Below are positions 23,803-35,100 of a stretch of 64,000 bases of DNA, in pieces. Every line of letters begins with the position of its first letter. Positions within the stretch are counted from its first letter, which is position 1. Source of the stretch: Dallia pectoralis (lineage: Eukaryota > Chordata > Actinopteri > Esociformes > Umbridae); the NCBI GenBank assembly GCA_029465975.1, contig CM055757.1, positions 1,737,453-1,801,452 on the forward strand. The letters run 5' to 3'. The translations under genes and the position numbers were made by a program. The notes beneath the pieces are model-generated. The model saw only the letters and a program-made list of their open reading frames with translations. It did not search any database and was not told the origin of the DNA.

Positions 23803-26800
23803 TTACAGATTTAACCTTTCAACAGGTTTACTCAGTCTACCAGACCGGGTATGGGACAGTCCAGTCTGTATTTCTGGTGGTTTGACACAAGGGGTTGGCA
23901 ATGCAGCATCCGTGGAGACTGTGGGGTCAGGCTGCTGTGTGGCAGCACCTTGCTGCAGTTCATCTGGAGCTAGAGGGTGAGTGTCTCTCGCCACAGGAGG
24001 AACATGCTGCAAGTGACGCCGGTTGCGTCTCAAAGTTGCTCCCTGAGGTGTTTCAATGACAAAGGAGCGTGGTGTGGTGCTGTCTCCCAAGACAACAGCA
24101 GGTGTTCTCCAGGCTTTCTGATGGTCCAGCTTTATGAGTACGGGATCACCTGGCTTTACAGAAGGCAAGGGCCTAGCTCCATGGCGCTGATTAAAGTAGA
24201 ATGCTTGTTTCCCCTTTTCCAATGCATCCTTAGTCCTAACCGTTTCCAGATCAGGCCATCGGGGCTGTAGATTTGCCTCCAGTGTCGGAAGGGTTGTCTT
24301 TATCTTCCTGCCCATGAGCAGCTCTGCCGGGCTCACGCCTGTGGTGGTGCAAGGCGTTGACCGATAGCACATAAGGGCAAGCAGAGGGTCTTTCTGCGTC
24401 AAGATTCTTTTAGCGGTCTGAACCCCTCTCTCTGCATGTCCGTTCCCTTGAGGGTTGTGTGGACTAGAAGTGATGTGTATAAAGTCAAACTCTATTGCAA
24501 AGTCTTTGAATTCCTGACATGAAAATTGAGGCCCATTGTCAGACATGACCTCGTCTGGACAGCCAAATCTTGCAAACACTGCCTTCAACTTCAAGATTAC
24601 CTGCGAGGCAGTGGTTGTCGGCAGGTGAAGTATTTCCAGGAAACGGGAAAAATAGTCAGACACGACAAGGTAAGTGTGTTTGTTATGATCACACAGGTCC
24701 ATCGCAAGTCTCTTCCAAGGCCGGTCAGGAAGGGGGGTAGAGATGAGAGGTTCTTTCCGCTGGCTGGGTTTCCTCTCACGGCATACATGACAAGACTGGA
24801 CTTTTTGCTGGATTTCTGATGAGATGCTGGGCCACCATACGGACGCATGGGCTCGCTCTCTACACTTTGTCAAACCTTGGTGTCCGTCATGTATTCGGTC
24901 CAGGATGTCTGTTCTGAGCACATCTGGAATCACCATACGGCTACCTCTGATGACGATCCCATCGCACTCTGAGAATTCAGCTTTCATGGGAAAATATTCT
25001 CTGATTGCTCCTGGGACCTGGCCAATGTACTCTGGCCACCCTGACTTTATGAACTGCAGCACCAGTTGAAGGTTACTGTCGGCTGCTGTAGCTGTCTTTA
25101 TGGCCTCAAGCTTACGTGGGGATGTAGGCAGGGCGTCTACCACGGCTGCTACATAGCATGCTACGTCTGAGTGAGTTTCCGTCTCCGTTTCCAGGGACTG
25201 TAATGGACTCCGTGAGAGTGTGTCGGCCACCGCTAGGGTCTTCCCTGGTGCATATTCGGCCATCGGTTTAAATCTCATAAGTCTCATGAGTACTCTTTGG
25301 CACCGTATTGGCACTTTGTCTAGGTCTTTCTGATTCATGAGTGGCACCATAGGTTTGTGGTCCGTGACTAACTTGAAGCTCTCAAGGCCACACAGGTACT
25401 TTTCAAATTTCTCACAGGCCCAGACGCACGCCAAACACTCTTTCTCTATCTGTGCATATCTGGTCTCGGCATCCGACAGGCTACGTGAGCAGTATGCCAC
25501 AGGTTTCCATTCCTCGTCATGTAGCTGCATCAACACTCCTCCTATACCATAACTGCTGGCGTCAGCAGAGACAGCGGTAGGCCGGTTCACATCGTAGAAC
25601 TTCAGGACTGGAGAAGTGGACAGGATGTCTTTAATCTGCTGGAATGCCTCCTGTTGGGAGTGGTCCCACGTCCATACTGACTTGGACTTTAACAGATCAT
25701 AAAGTGGGTTACACTCTGTAGACAAATTTGGAATGTATTTCCCCAAGTAATTGAACATGTCCAAAATACGCTTTAGGTCTTGCACGTTCTGTGGTGGTGG
25801 GAGCTCGCGAATTGCCTTGACTTTTTCAGGGTCAGGTCTTACACCTGATTTGTCAATGACATGACCCAGGAAGTGTAGCTGGTCCTGCCTAAACTTACAC
25901 TTTTCTTTGTTTAGCTTTAGGCCAGCTGACTCGATCCTTTCCAGCACCTTGCTGAGACGTTGGTCGTGCTGCTCTGGAGTATCTCCATACACTAGGACAT
26001 CATCCATGAAGATAGCCACGCCCAACAGGCCATTAAGGGTCTCTGTCATTTTGCGTTGGAAGATTTCCGGAGCACTTGTGATTCCAAATGGGAGTCTTTT
26101 AAATGCATATCGGCCAAAGGGTGTTATGAAGGTGGTTAATTTGGTGCTTTCAGGGGGTAGAGGTATCTGCCAAAACCCGGAGGCGGCATCCAGTGACGTG
26201 AACATGGTTGCGCCACTGAGTTTAGCAGTAATTTCCTCAGCAGTTGGAAGGACGTACCTCTCTCTCCTTACAGTCTCGTTTAACCTCTTCAAATCAACAC
26301 AGATGCGCACTTTCCCATTTTTCCTTGGAACTGGCACCATAGGCGCGCACCAGTCAGTGGGCTCCGTCACAGGCTCAATCACCTCATTTTCCTCCATTCG
26401 TTTTAATTCCTCTTTTACTTTTTGCAGTAGAGGCAACGGGACACGACGAGCAGCGTGCACTGCGTATGGCTCAGCATTATCTCTTAACCGGATTTTAACA
26501 GGTTCGGTTTTGAGTGTTCCGTGCTCACCGAATGCTGTGTGGACTTCCTCGACACGTTTCACAAGCCCCATGGTCATTGCGGTGGCTCTGCCTAGCAGAT
26601 TGTTTGCTTTGTGGCCATCGATGACGTATACTGGAAAACTGTATGGATTTCTTTTATATTCTGTGCTTGCTTGGAACTTTCCTAAACAGTCCAACGGACC
26701 ACCTGGACTGCACAGTGTGATATTAGATGGCTCCAATTTCTTGTTGGGAACTAGTTTGTTAAACTCCTCTGCTCCCATAATGTTTACATCTGCACCCGTG

Positions 26801-27651
26801 TCAATTTAAAATTTGACCGGTGTAGCTCCATTAGTAAACTCTATTGTCCATCGTTCATCACTTGTGTTTTTATTTGTGACTGCACCCAGAACGTATGGTG
26901 TCTGTGAAACAGTCTCTGTCACTTCTCTGACTGTTTTACTATAACATTTCTTTTCCCAGTGACCCACCTTCTTACACTTGTTGCATGTGGAGTTCTTGGC
27001 TGGGCACCTTTCTGGATCGCTGTGTTTTAATTTTCCACATTTTCCTCAGTTTGAGTCTGCTTGATAATTTTCTCTGCCTAATCCTCTCCCGCGAATTTCC
27101 TGTACTGCTGCATGTGACTCCCCCTGCAGGTGAACTTGGAGTGCAACCTCTTCAGACTGGCGAACAGTTGTAATCGTTTGGGCAAGTGTAAGATCAGCCA
27201 TTAGCTGCAATTTACGTGACAAGTCCTTGTCCAAAATGCCCACAACAATGCGGTCGCGAATGTGTTCGTCTTTATTTACCCCAAAGTCACAATGTTCTGA
27301 TAGCTCATAAAGGGCTCTGATAAACATTTCAGCTTTCTCACCAGGCCGCTGTGATCGCTGGTGAAAACAGGCGCGCTCGTGAATCACGTTGCGTTTAGGA
27401 TAGAAGTATGCGTCGTATTTTCCCAACACAACGTCAATCTTCTCCTCATCCCCCTCCGTTTCAAATGTGAAAGACTTGAAAATGTTTTCGGCCTCAGGTC
27501 CCATGGCATAAATCAGCGAACTGACCTGCACGTCGCCGTTCTCTTTACTCAGTTTAGTGGCCAGCCGAAATCGCAGGAAACGTTGTTTCCAGTCAGCCCA
27601 TTCATTTGGACGACCAAAAGCAAAACTTTCCGGTGGATGAAACTTGGCCAT
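23803..27651 (-). pseudogene. Gag-pol polyprotein of the Ty3-like element, two stops
   Basis: One reading frame covers gag to integrase. Gag starts at 27651 (MAKFHPPESFAFGRPNEWAD). A TGA at 27046-27048 precedes a single CCHC knuckle (CNKCKKVGHWEKKC). A TAA at 26806-26808 lies immediately before the protease motif IDTGADVN. Downstream of that the frame is open for 991 codons: RT with FMDDVLVY (about codon 258 of that part), RNase H with SADASSYGIGG (~406), an integrase zinc finger (HDGHQGLTKC ... CHVCRERKP, 631-666), and the integrase DDE residues in LAMDLCD, MSDNGPQF and GHAERGVQT (~692, 746, 781). The tail is Pro/Thr-rich and ends at 23803. Both stops look like single-base changes; neither lies in a typical readthrough context that I can recognise, though TGA between gag and the knuckle is an odd place for a programmed site. 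Called a young pseudogene. Confidence 0.9.
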
Positions 27652-27680
27652 CTTTTTAGAGAAGCAATGTGTCCGTCAAA

Positions 27681-27694
27681 CACTTCTGACACCA
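27681..27694 (-). other. Primer-binding site
   Basis: TGGTGTCAGAAGTG on the minus strand begins at the base next to the 5' LTR. It has the TGG start expected for pairing with a tRNA 3' CCA end. The tRNA species was not assigned. Confidence 0.8.
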
Positions 27695-27900
27695 TGTAAA
27701 TAGTTCAGATATACACAGGAGACTCAGGGTTCAATGAAAATTTGTATTGAACTTCACACAGTCACATACAGGCAAGTCCTCAAACTAAAACCCAAACTTA
27801 CTCCCATCGGGCGCGAGCCTTCCCGGTAACGCGCAGCTTGCATACGTAACAGAATGCCCTTAAAGCCATAGTCACATTTACATGTGCACATTATATGACA
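27695..27900 (-). repeat. Upstream (5') LTR, 206 bp
   Basis: Same termini as 23331-23536, with the gacat target duplication immediately after it at 27901-27905. Confidence 0.95.
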
Positions 27901-27905
27901 GACAT

Positions 27906-28359
27906 ATTGTAGAGAATCAATATTGAATGACTTCAATCAGTGCCGCTGTTTCCGGACATGAATATTGTCCTGTTGCACGTGAAATGTGTGGCACGAGGCG
28001 GCATCAGAAAAGTTCTAAACGAAAATGTATGCTTCACCAGAATCAGGTTTATTGGCCCAGTCTGTTTACACACGCACACGGAATTAGTTCGGACCCCTAG
28101 CTGTAGCATTTAGAATACACATTTTAAACGTACACGAACCGTGCAAACAGAGCAACACACATGAACAGACCGACCAGAGACCATGCCTAGTTGGCATATG
28201 TTATGGGTAAGTATAAAATCTGGTACATGTATCCGAATGAATAGTGCAAGGGAGCAATGTCTAGATGTGTGAGAAGATTGCAACAAAGAAAAAGAGCATT
28301 ATTTTGTGGTGCATACATTTCTGCAAAAGAAGAGCAATGTCTTATAGTTCAGGATGTCT
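27906..28359. other. No gene recognised
   Basis: AT-rich spacer between the LTR element and the LINE fragment; possibly part of the LINE fragment's decayed sequence. Confidence 0.35.
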
Positions 28360-28720
28360 ATTGAGGTATTTTGATGTTGATCATGTTGATTGTGTCGTCC
28401 ACAGACGTTTTGGCTCTGTAGGCAAACTGCAATGGGTCAAGAACTGGATCAGTGGTGGTCAAGGTGTGACAGCACCAGGCGCTCAAAGATCTTCATAAAC
28501 ACAGAGGTCAGGGCAACTGGTCTGTAGTCATTTAGCCCTGTGATCTTTGGTTTCTTGGGGACTGTGATGATGGTGGAGGACTTGAAGCAAGCTGGTATGC
28601 TGCAATATGTCCATGAACACAGCAGATAGCTGGACAGCACAGTACTTCAGGGTTGAGGCAGGACCAGCTGCTTTCCTTGGATTTGGACAGTTTACGTCCC
28701 TCTCCACTATAGAAAGTCCT
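28360..28720 (-). pseudogene. LINE reverse transcriptase fragment (CR1/L2/Rex-like)
   Basis: Minus-strand translation gives non-LTR RT motifs: an NPRKAAGP block near 28680, then IPACFKSSTIITVPKKPKI, NDYRPVALTSVFMKIFERL and, in a shifted frame, LDPLQFAYRAKTSVDDTINM near 28390-28448. This order (R-A-A-G-P; P-K; Y-R-P-V-A-L-T; D-P-L-Q-F-A-Y-R) is typical of fish CR1/L2/Rex-type LINEs. Small deletions and frame changes are visible near 28600-28650 and 28450. Only a few hundred bp of the RT survive. Confidence 0.8.
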
Positions 28721-28911
28721 ATTGTAGGTTTAGGAAAAGTGTCATTTCACTGTATTTAGATAATATTACAATAATATGTATTTCAACGGTTAGTTACTGT
28801 GAAAGTTTTCTTTGTAATAAAATGTATAAAAGATATAATAAATTGCAGACATTTATTGTAAATAACGATGCGTTGTTAACCTCGGTGATTCAACACCCAA
28901 CACAAAAGAGA

Positions 28912-29104
28912 GAGAAGGGGTGGCAGGTCCTCTTCTGGCTGCGCTGGGTGAACCTTTGATATTTAGTTTAGTCATTATTGAAGTCTTGAAATAGTCCATG
29001 TCAAATGCAGTCAGAAAGGGACAACAGGGAGGATTGAGGGTTAGGGAGAATGGAGCCCTTAACTTTCAGGTAGCATCAGCTGCTCAGCCTGCAACACAAC
29101 CAGT
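28912..29104 (-). repeat. SINE-like dispersed repeat, truncated copy
   Basis: Reverse-complement match to 10240-10440: both carry ggctgagcagctgatgctac, ctcaatcctccc/ctcaaccctccc, tgcatttgac.tggactat and gaagaggac. The TTGATTGA tail is absent. The 27-bp minisatellite starts directly at its other edge. Confidence 0.72.
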
Positions 29105-30595
29105 AGGGACTTAGGAGGGGTCTGCTACATGTCATTAGGAGGAGGGGTCTGCTACATGTCATTAGGAGGAGGGGTCTGCTACATGTCATTAGGAGGAGGG
29201 GTCTGCTACATGTCATTAGGAGGAGGGGTCTGCTACATGTCATTAGGGGTCTGCTACAGGAGGGGTCTGCTACATGTCATTAGGAGGGGTCTGCTACATG
29301 TCATTAGGAGGAGGGGTCTGCTACCTGTCATTAGGAGGAGGGGTCTGCTACATGTCATTAGGAGGAGGGGTCTGCTACCTGTCATTAGGAGGAGGGGTCT
29401 GCTACATGTCATTAGGAGGAGGGGTCTGCTACATGTCATTAGGAGGAGGGGTCTGCTACATGTCATTAGGAGGAGGGGTCTGCTACATGTCATTAGGAGG
29501 AGGGGTCTGCTACATGTCATTAGGAGGAGGGGTCTGCTACATGTCATTAGGAGGAGGGGTCTGCTACATGTCATTCATTAGGAGGAGGGGTCTGCTACAT
29601 GTCATTAGGAGGAGGGGTCTGCTACATGTCATTAGGTCATTAGGAGGGTCTGCTACATGTCATTAGGAAGGGGTCTGCTACATGTCATTAGGAGGGGTCT
29701 GCTACATGTCATTAGGAGGAGGGGTCTGCTACATGTCATTAGGAGGAGGGGTCTGCTACATGTCATTAGGAGGAGGGGTCTGCTACATGTCATTAGGAGG
29801 AGGGGTCTGCTACATGTCATTAGGAGGAGGGGTCTGCTACATGTCAGTAGGAGGAGGGGTCTCATGTCATTAGGAGGGGTCTGCTACATGTCATTAGGAG
29901 GAGGGGTCTGCTACATGTCATTAGGAGGAGGGGTCTGCTACATGTCATTAGGAGGAGGGGTCTGCTACATGTCATTAGGAGGAGGGGTCTGCTACATGTC
30001 ATTAGGAGGAGGGGTCTGCTACATGTCATTAGGAGGAGGGGTCTGCTACATGTCATTAGGAGGGGTCTGCTACATGTCATTAGGAGGAGGGGTCTGCTAC
30101 ATGTCATTAGGAGGGGTCTGCTACATGTCATTAGGAGGAGGGGTCTGCTACATGTCATTAGGAGGAGGGGTCTGCTACATGTCATTAGGAGGAGGGGTCT
30201 GCTACATGTCATTAGGAGGAGGGGTCTGCTACATGTCATTAGGAGGAGGGGTCTGCTACATGTCATTAGGAGGAGGGGTCTGCTACATGTCATTAGGAGG
30301 AGGGGTCTGCTACATGTCATTAGGAGGAGGGGTCTGCTACATGTCATTAGGAGGGGTCTGCTAGATGTCATTAGGAGGAGGGTCTGCTACATGTCATTAG
30401 GAGGAGGGGTCTGCTACATGTCATTAGGAGGGGTCTGCTAGATGTCATTAGGAGGAGGGTCTGCTACATGTCATTAGGAGGGGTCTGCTACATGTCATTA
30501 GGAGGAGGGGTCTGCTACATGTCATTAGGAGTAGGGGTCTGCTACATGTCATTAGGAGGAGGGGTCTGCTACATGTCATTAGGAGGGGTTTGAGA
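29105..30595. repeat. 27-bp G-rich minisatellite, ~55 copies
   Basis: The unit is a purine block aggaggagggg followed by tctgctacatgtcatt; a 24-bp form lacks one agg. Substitutions (catgtc to cctgtc, tacatg to tagatg) mark subsets. Units of 24 and 27 keep all frames open, giving CYMSLGGGV and TCSRPLLLM pseudo-frames that are not proteins. Clustered GG/GGGG runs on one strand could form quadruplex structures. Confidence 0.95.
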
Positions 30596-31381
30596 CAGGT
30601 GGTCAGTGAAACTGTGGCGCAAAACAAGGTAAACTCTATATTGAAATCATACATTTGAATTTTTGGCCCTAAACCAACAACTAGGTATTAACATAAGTAT
30701 TGTAATTATAGCCAAGCAGGCGGAACCAAGGTGGGGGTTTAGGTTGTAGACCTGTGGCACATTAACATTATTTAGCCACGTTTGTAGCACTGCGGTCGCT
30801 AGGACCAACTGTGCTACGGAAAGAGGTGGCATGTTACAAGCAATAACCGGTACGTTGTGTTGTAAATCCCTATAAATGTGTCAGTGTCATTTATGTCGTA
30901 TATTGTGAAGCTGTGTCTGACAAGTGTGTTCTGTGGACCTGGCTGTAGCTGTGTATGTGGAGGTGTCGTTCATAATGTGGCGACGTTGCACATTGAGAGG
31001 GGTGAGTTGGTATTGTTTCGTGGTTTCTCCATGTATATTGAATGTGTGTTTCTGTTATAGGGTTCATTTTGTTTGCTTTTAGTGAGAAAGTTTGTTATTT
31101 ATATATTTTTGGTGAGGGAGTTACTGCTTTTGTCATAAGACTATATTATTGTTAATTGATTTGAGACACTGCAAGCCAACCTGTCTCCATACCGAGCGGT
31201 ATAGTTTTGATTCATTGGATTGTCTAATAAATATTGCTATTCTTATAACTTTGGTTTTGTTGTGACTGCTTGCCTTTCATGGTCCCAGGACCTGCCATTT
31301 TATTTCTGAAAGATATATATTTCATTCAGTAGCTAGATCATCATATTTAATTTGAGACCGGTTTATTGTTGGAGCAGTAAC

Positions 31382-31421
31382 CTATTTTATATTAACATAT
31401 TTTCATGTTAATATAAAATAG
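31382..31421. repeat. Perfect 17-bp inverted repeat (hairpin)
   Basis: ctattttatattaacat and its exact reverse complement are separated by the 6-base loop attttc. It is AT-rich; it could be a MITE core or cruciform. Confidence 0.85.
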
Positions 31422-31736
31422 CCATTTTGCTAAAAAGTGTGGGCAAATATTGCCAAGTCAAGATGTGTCATGCTAATAGACTGCTACCCAAAAAGACTGA
31501 GTGATTTAACAAAGTTGTCAGAGTTTCCCCCTCAGGACCCGGGTAGAGGCTGGGTTAGGTCTCCCTCTGGTGGATCTGGGAGAGGTTGGCATTTCCACAC
31601 ACCTGTCCCTGTTCCCGCAGTATAAGAGGGAGAGCCTGACAACCAGCCGACGTCGGATCGTTACCTAAGTCACGTATGTCGACCTCAGTCATAGTCAAGT
31701 CTTGGTCAAGAGTATCCGAGTCAAGCCGAGAGCTGT

Positions 31737-31866
31737 TTGTTGTTTTGTGTCGTGTCAGTCCGTGTCCTGTTACTTACCTTTTGTTTCACCTCCTCTGTTT
31801 GTTGTTTTGTGTCGTGTCAGTGAGTCTGTGTCCCGTTACTTACCTCTTGTTTCACCTCCTCTGTTC
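31737..31866. repeat. Two-copy tandem duplication, ~63 bp
   Basis: Each copy has tgttgttttgtgtcgtgtca, then cgttacttacct and tgtttcacctcctctgtt. The second copy has a 4-bp gain. Confidence 0.85.
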
Positions 31867-32794
31867 CAGTTGTACCTGTATGTTCCTGCACGTTGGATTA
31901 TCACTGGACACTGAACACCATCTGGGAAATCATCACCTGGGATTTACCTTCATCACCTGCACTCTTCACGCCAGCTATTGTCTGCTCATCAACCATTACT
32001 CCATTCAATAAAACACCCATTGTTCACCTTCTATCTGACTCCCGTGTCGTTCTGCATTTGGGTTTAGCCTTATCACAACCCTGACAAAAGTATTGGTTTA
32101 AGGGTGTGCACACTTCTGCAACCATGTTATTGCAAGTTATTTTATTCCCCCCCCCCTCAAAGATTTCAGTTTGTTTTTCAATTGAATTGTTCACAGTTAA
32201 TCTGGAAAAAGTTTTGATATGATTTATCATTGTCTAATTTTTTCATATTACAAAAACCTGGAGGTGTGTGACCTACTACTTGTGTATCCTGTGCCTATGA
32301 CAATAAACTAACTTGAAACAATCACTGGGCAGATTTGGAGTAAAAAATAACATTGTGTTGGTAGGTCTCCAATAACAACAAGTAATTGTGTAGGTTCAAA
32401 CTTTCAAATTAAATGTATAAAATAACTCCAATGCTATATGTGAATGTTTTATACGTTTTAATTTTTTTGTTTTTGCACTAATGTTAGTTTTTTTGTGCCA
32501 ATTTTCAATATTTGATGTGGATCGACATTTTTGTACATGAGGGAAACATTTTAAATTGTTTTACAAAAGAAACTGAAAAAAAGGTTCTATAGTTGCTGGG
32601 CAGGTTTACAAAACAATCATGTCACGTGATGACGTTGGTATTTAAACCCTGTGCTAACTGGACATTGGCAGTTGATATCAGTACACAGTCGACTACGGGT
32701 GGCAGCAAGCACACACATCACAATCCCTGCAGAAATTGCCATGTAGTATCCCACTGCTATTTGCACTTATGTATTCTGTGTATTTATTGTGTAA

Positions 32795-32880
32795 AGGTAT
32801 GTTGTCTTGCACGACCTGTCTTGGCCAGGTCGCCGTTGGAAACGAGAATTTGTTCTCATTCTCACTCATTTATAATCTCC
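32795..32880 (+). repeat. Fish LINE/SINE 3'-tail-like repeat
   Basis: Contains gcacgacctgtcttggccag, then gtcgccgttgg and gagaatttgttctca. It is related to the copy at 52590-52650 (ggtcgccattgcaaatgaga, ttgttctcaatcggcctaca). This motif is widespread in fish genomes. Confidence 0.6.
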
Positions 32881-33226
32881 TTTACAGATGTGAAACGTCT
32901 TTGACCGTCATTCACATGAGCATGTCACTGTCCTCAAGCCCAGTGTCAAGAGGCATAAGATGAAGCAAGACATTACTGGTAACCAATTCCAAGTTTGGAT
33001 TCACAATGCCAAGCAATTCTAGTCTGGATATGCCTCTCCCTGTGGGTTAGGCTACACAAGTTCCTAGGAACTAGCAAATTCTGGTTGAAGTGTGATATTG
33101 GGAAAAAAGGTGTGGTGAGATGTCCATTGTCCAACTCTCCAATCTTCTGAAAGTTGCCGATAATGCCAGACTAAAATCAATAACTGTTCGTTATCAAACC
33201 GGGATGGATGAAAACGTGTTGGAATC

Positions 33227-33986
33227 TAGGGCTGCAACGATTCAACGTAATCAACTCTGTTGACAATAAAAAAGTTGTCCAATTGTTTGATCGCAGAGAA
33301 CCTATTTTAAGTGCAAGGAATAACGTCATGCAACCCTATCGTATCAGTCCAGTAGAAGATAACTTATATTGCTAAAATGGCAGCATGCAAATGGGGCAGG
33401 ACAAGTTGCACGTGAATAAGTTTCACTAATGTTCCAACAACAAATGAGTGTGAGGTGTAACTTGAAGTACAGCGTGCGTGCTGAAAGATTTATAAAGGAA
33501 AACGAGAGAGAGAAACTGAGTGAGTTGTGTGTTATCCAGCTGTAACTAATATAAGAACGCTGGCTAGTTAGCAACACCAGTTGATAAAATGGCATTACTC
33601 GGTATTTCACGCATACTTACACCATAGCAACATGTCCACAGACAACGGTTAGACAGTTCAGTGTATATGACCATTGTATTATAATATTTATAATAATTGC
33701 ATTAATATTTTAGTTTTGTGTTTGTCCTGAAGCATAGAGGGCATTTGTGATTTGCGTTGGAAAACATTGGACAAACGAGATTGGACTGTTCAGTTGGGTC
33801 GAAGTGCAATAAAATATATTTTTTTCAATAGCTGAAGTGATTTCCTTTTTTATTTATTTGTTAGAATATATTTATAGGTTCTAACAAATGTTTTAACAAA
33901 TTGGAAAAGTTGAATAGTCATTCAAAGCAACTGATTAATCATTGGGAAAGTAGATGATTAGTCGACAAATCGTCAAACAAGCATTT
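33227..33986. mobile_element. Decayed hAT-type element (non-autonomous)
   Basis: The left end tagggctgcaacgattcaac and a right part gattagtcgacaaatcgtc carry the characteristic fish hAT end sequences (GGGCTGCAACGATTA... / ...TAATCG). The right terminal inverted repeat is incomplete and no target duplication is evident. No transposase frame. Confidence 0.6.
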
Positions 33987-34540
33987 CCAGTAAGAACCGC
34001 TGCCCCCACCTGTAATAATTAATCATTTATTTGTGTCTACATCTGTTGTTTACTAAGCATGTGGTTTCATGGATTGCTTCATACTGATACACAACTGTAT
34101 TCCCGGCAACTGTGCCCATCAAACAATATTTCCTCAAACCCATTCAATAATTTACAATGAAAAGGTCTGTAAAAAACGGTTGCATACCACTGCATATATG
34201 AAAAAGTGTAACTTACATTAGCTACATCATTAAAAAAGATCTATATATATATTCAAATACATACAAAAGAGAAGCTTGGAGATTAGCACCAGAAACCTTC
34301 TGTTTTACTGACTCAAGGCTCTCATTAAAAATGAAGTGGAAATAACTAGAACGTTTTTTACTGCCTTTCCAAGTCTCTCACAACCAAAACTCAAATCGAC
34401 AAGCAAAGTTAACAATATTTGGAAATTATACTCTCATTGAAACAGCTATTTGCAACTTGAATGTAGCTAAAACAAAGGTAATAGAATGTTAAACCTGATT
34501 TTTAAACACATTTATTTTACAAATATTAGCACAAGAAACC
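33987..34540. other. No gene recognised; upstream flank of a decayed promoter copy
   Basis: AT-rich. The last ~60 bp (aaatattagcacaagaaacc) begins to resemble the sequence upstream of the deaminase promoter (aacattagccgaacaaaaac, near 39886). Confidence 0.4.
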
Positions 34541-34634
34541 AGCATTTTTATTTGCAGGCGTGACATCAGTGCGTATCTCCTACTTAAAGACCTCTGTCCT
34601 CCTACGATCTCCTGAGAACCACCTTTACAACAAC
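34541..34634 (+). promoter_or_regulatory. Decayed duplicate of the deaminase gene promoter
   Basis: Aligns with 39917-40018 of the secreted deaminase gene: both share gcattttt..ggcaggc, the block aaagacctctgtcctccta, then gagaacc and acaacaac. The TATA box of the intact gene (ctatataaag) reads ctacttaaag here, so the core promoter is probably dead. The homology stops at 34634, exactly where the 365-bp LTR begins, so the transcribed part of this copy is lost. Confidence 0.6.
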
Positions 34635-34999
34635 TGTCACGGCTGTAGGGTGTAGTGTGGTAAGCCATGTGCAAAGCCGTAAATCCGTTAAATAAGGTTT
34701 ATTAGTGATAAAAACACAAAACAAACCGACAACGGCGAAAAACACGAACTTGGTTGATGAAAGTAAAATGCGCATATAGCGACTTAAACGAACACCTCCA
34801 AACAACAACTAATCGTGATACAAACACTCACCTCTAAACTAACAATGTGACATGGAAACAATGAACAGCAACCAGTGACATCTAGGCAATCCCTTTATAA
34901 CCCAGTGATTACAAATCCCCAACAGCTGTAACCAACATAAACCAGGAAGTGAGCACCCGAAACCAGACAGTGCAGTACCCTAACTCACCACTCGTGACA
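34635..34999 (-). repeat. 365-bp LTR, left copy
   Basis: tgtcacggctgtagggtgta through caccactcgtgaca. No difference from 37145-37509 was found by eye. Confidence 0.93.
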
Positions 35000-35100
35000 G
35001 TACCCCCCACTTAAGGCTAGCTCCCAGATAGCCAACAACAACCAACATTAACAACAACACACAAAAAAAAAACAAGGGAGCAACAGGCAAGGACCCACTG

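Larger units (their letters stand above)
23326..27905 (-). mobile_element. Ty3-like LTR retrotransposon, nearly intact
   Basis: The element is bounded by a 5-bp target duplication gacat (23326-23330 and 27901-27905). It has 206-bp LTRs beginning TGTAAATAG and ending ATATGACA, a primer-binding site touching the upstream LTR, a polypurine tract touching the downstream LTR, and a minus-strand gag-protease-RT-RNase H-integrase region. Domain order (integrase last) places it with Ty3/gypsy (Metaviridae-type), possibly mag-like. The LTRs differ at very few positions (for example gaacatttg versus gaaaatttg, cagtcgcat versus cagtcacat), so insertion was recent. Confidence 0.95.
30596..32790. other. 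Unassigned AT-rich region with a hairpin and short duplications
   Basis: No coding gene recognised. 30870-31300 resembles the end of an LTR or UTR by composition (aataaatattgctattctta), without a partner copy. 31630-32090 ends in a phrase common in fish dispersed elements (cattcaataaaacacccatt ... tgcatttggg). Confidence 0.35.

Noticed and set aside
23977..26809. Plus-strand frames of 97-300 codons opposite the Ty3 pol
   Set aside because: Antisense shadows of the pol reading frame.
29129..30364. Frames encoding MSLGGGVCY and TCSRPLLLM repeats
   Set aside because: 24/27-bp units keep every frame open on both strands; no promoter, splice site or unique sequence.
31737..32084. Cysteine-rich plus-strand frames (CFVSCQSVSCYLP)
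   Set aside because: Produced by a two-copy duplication in a non-coding dispersed repeat; no homology recognised.
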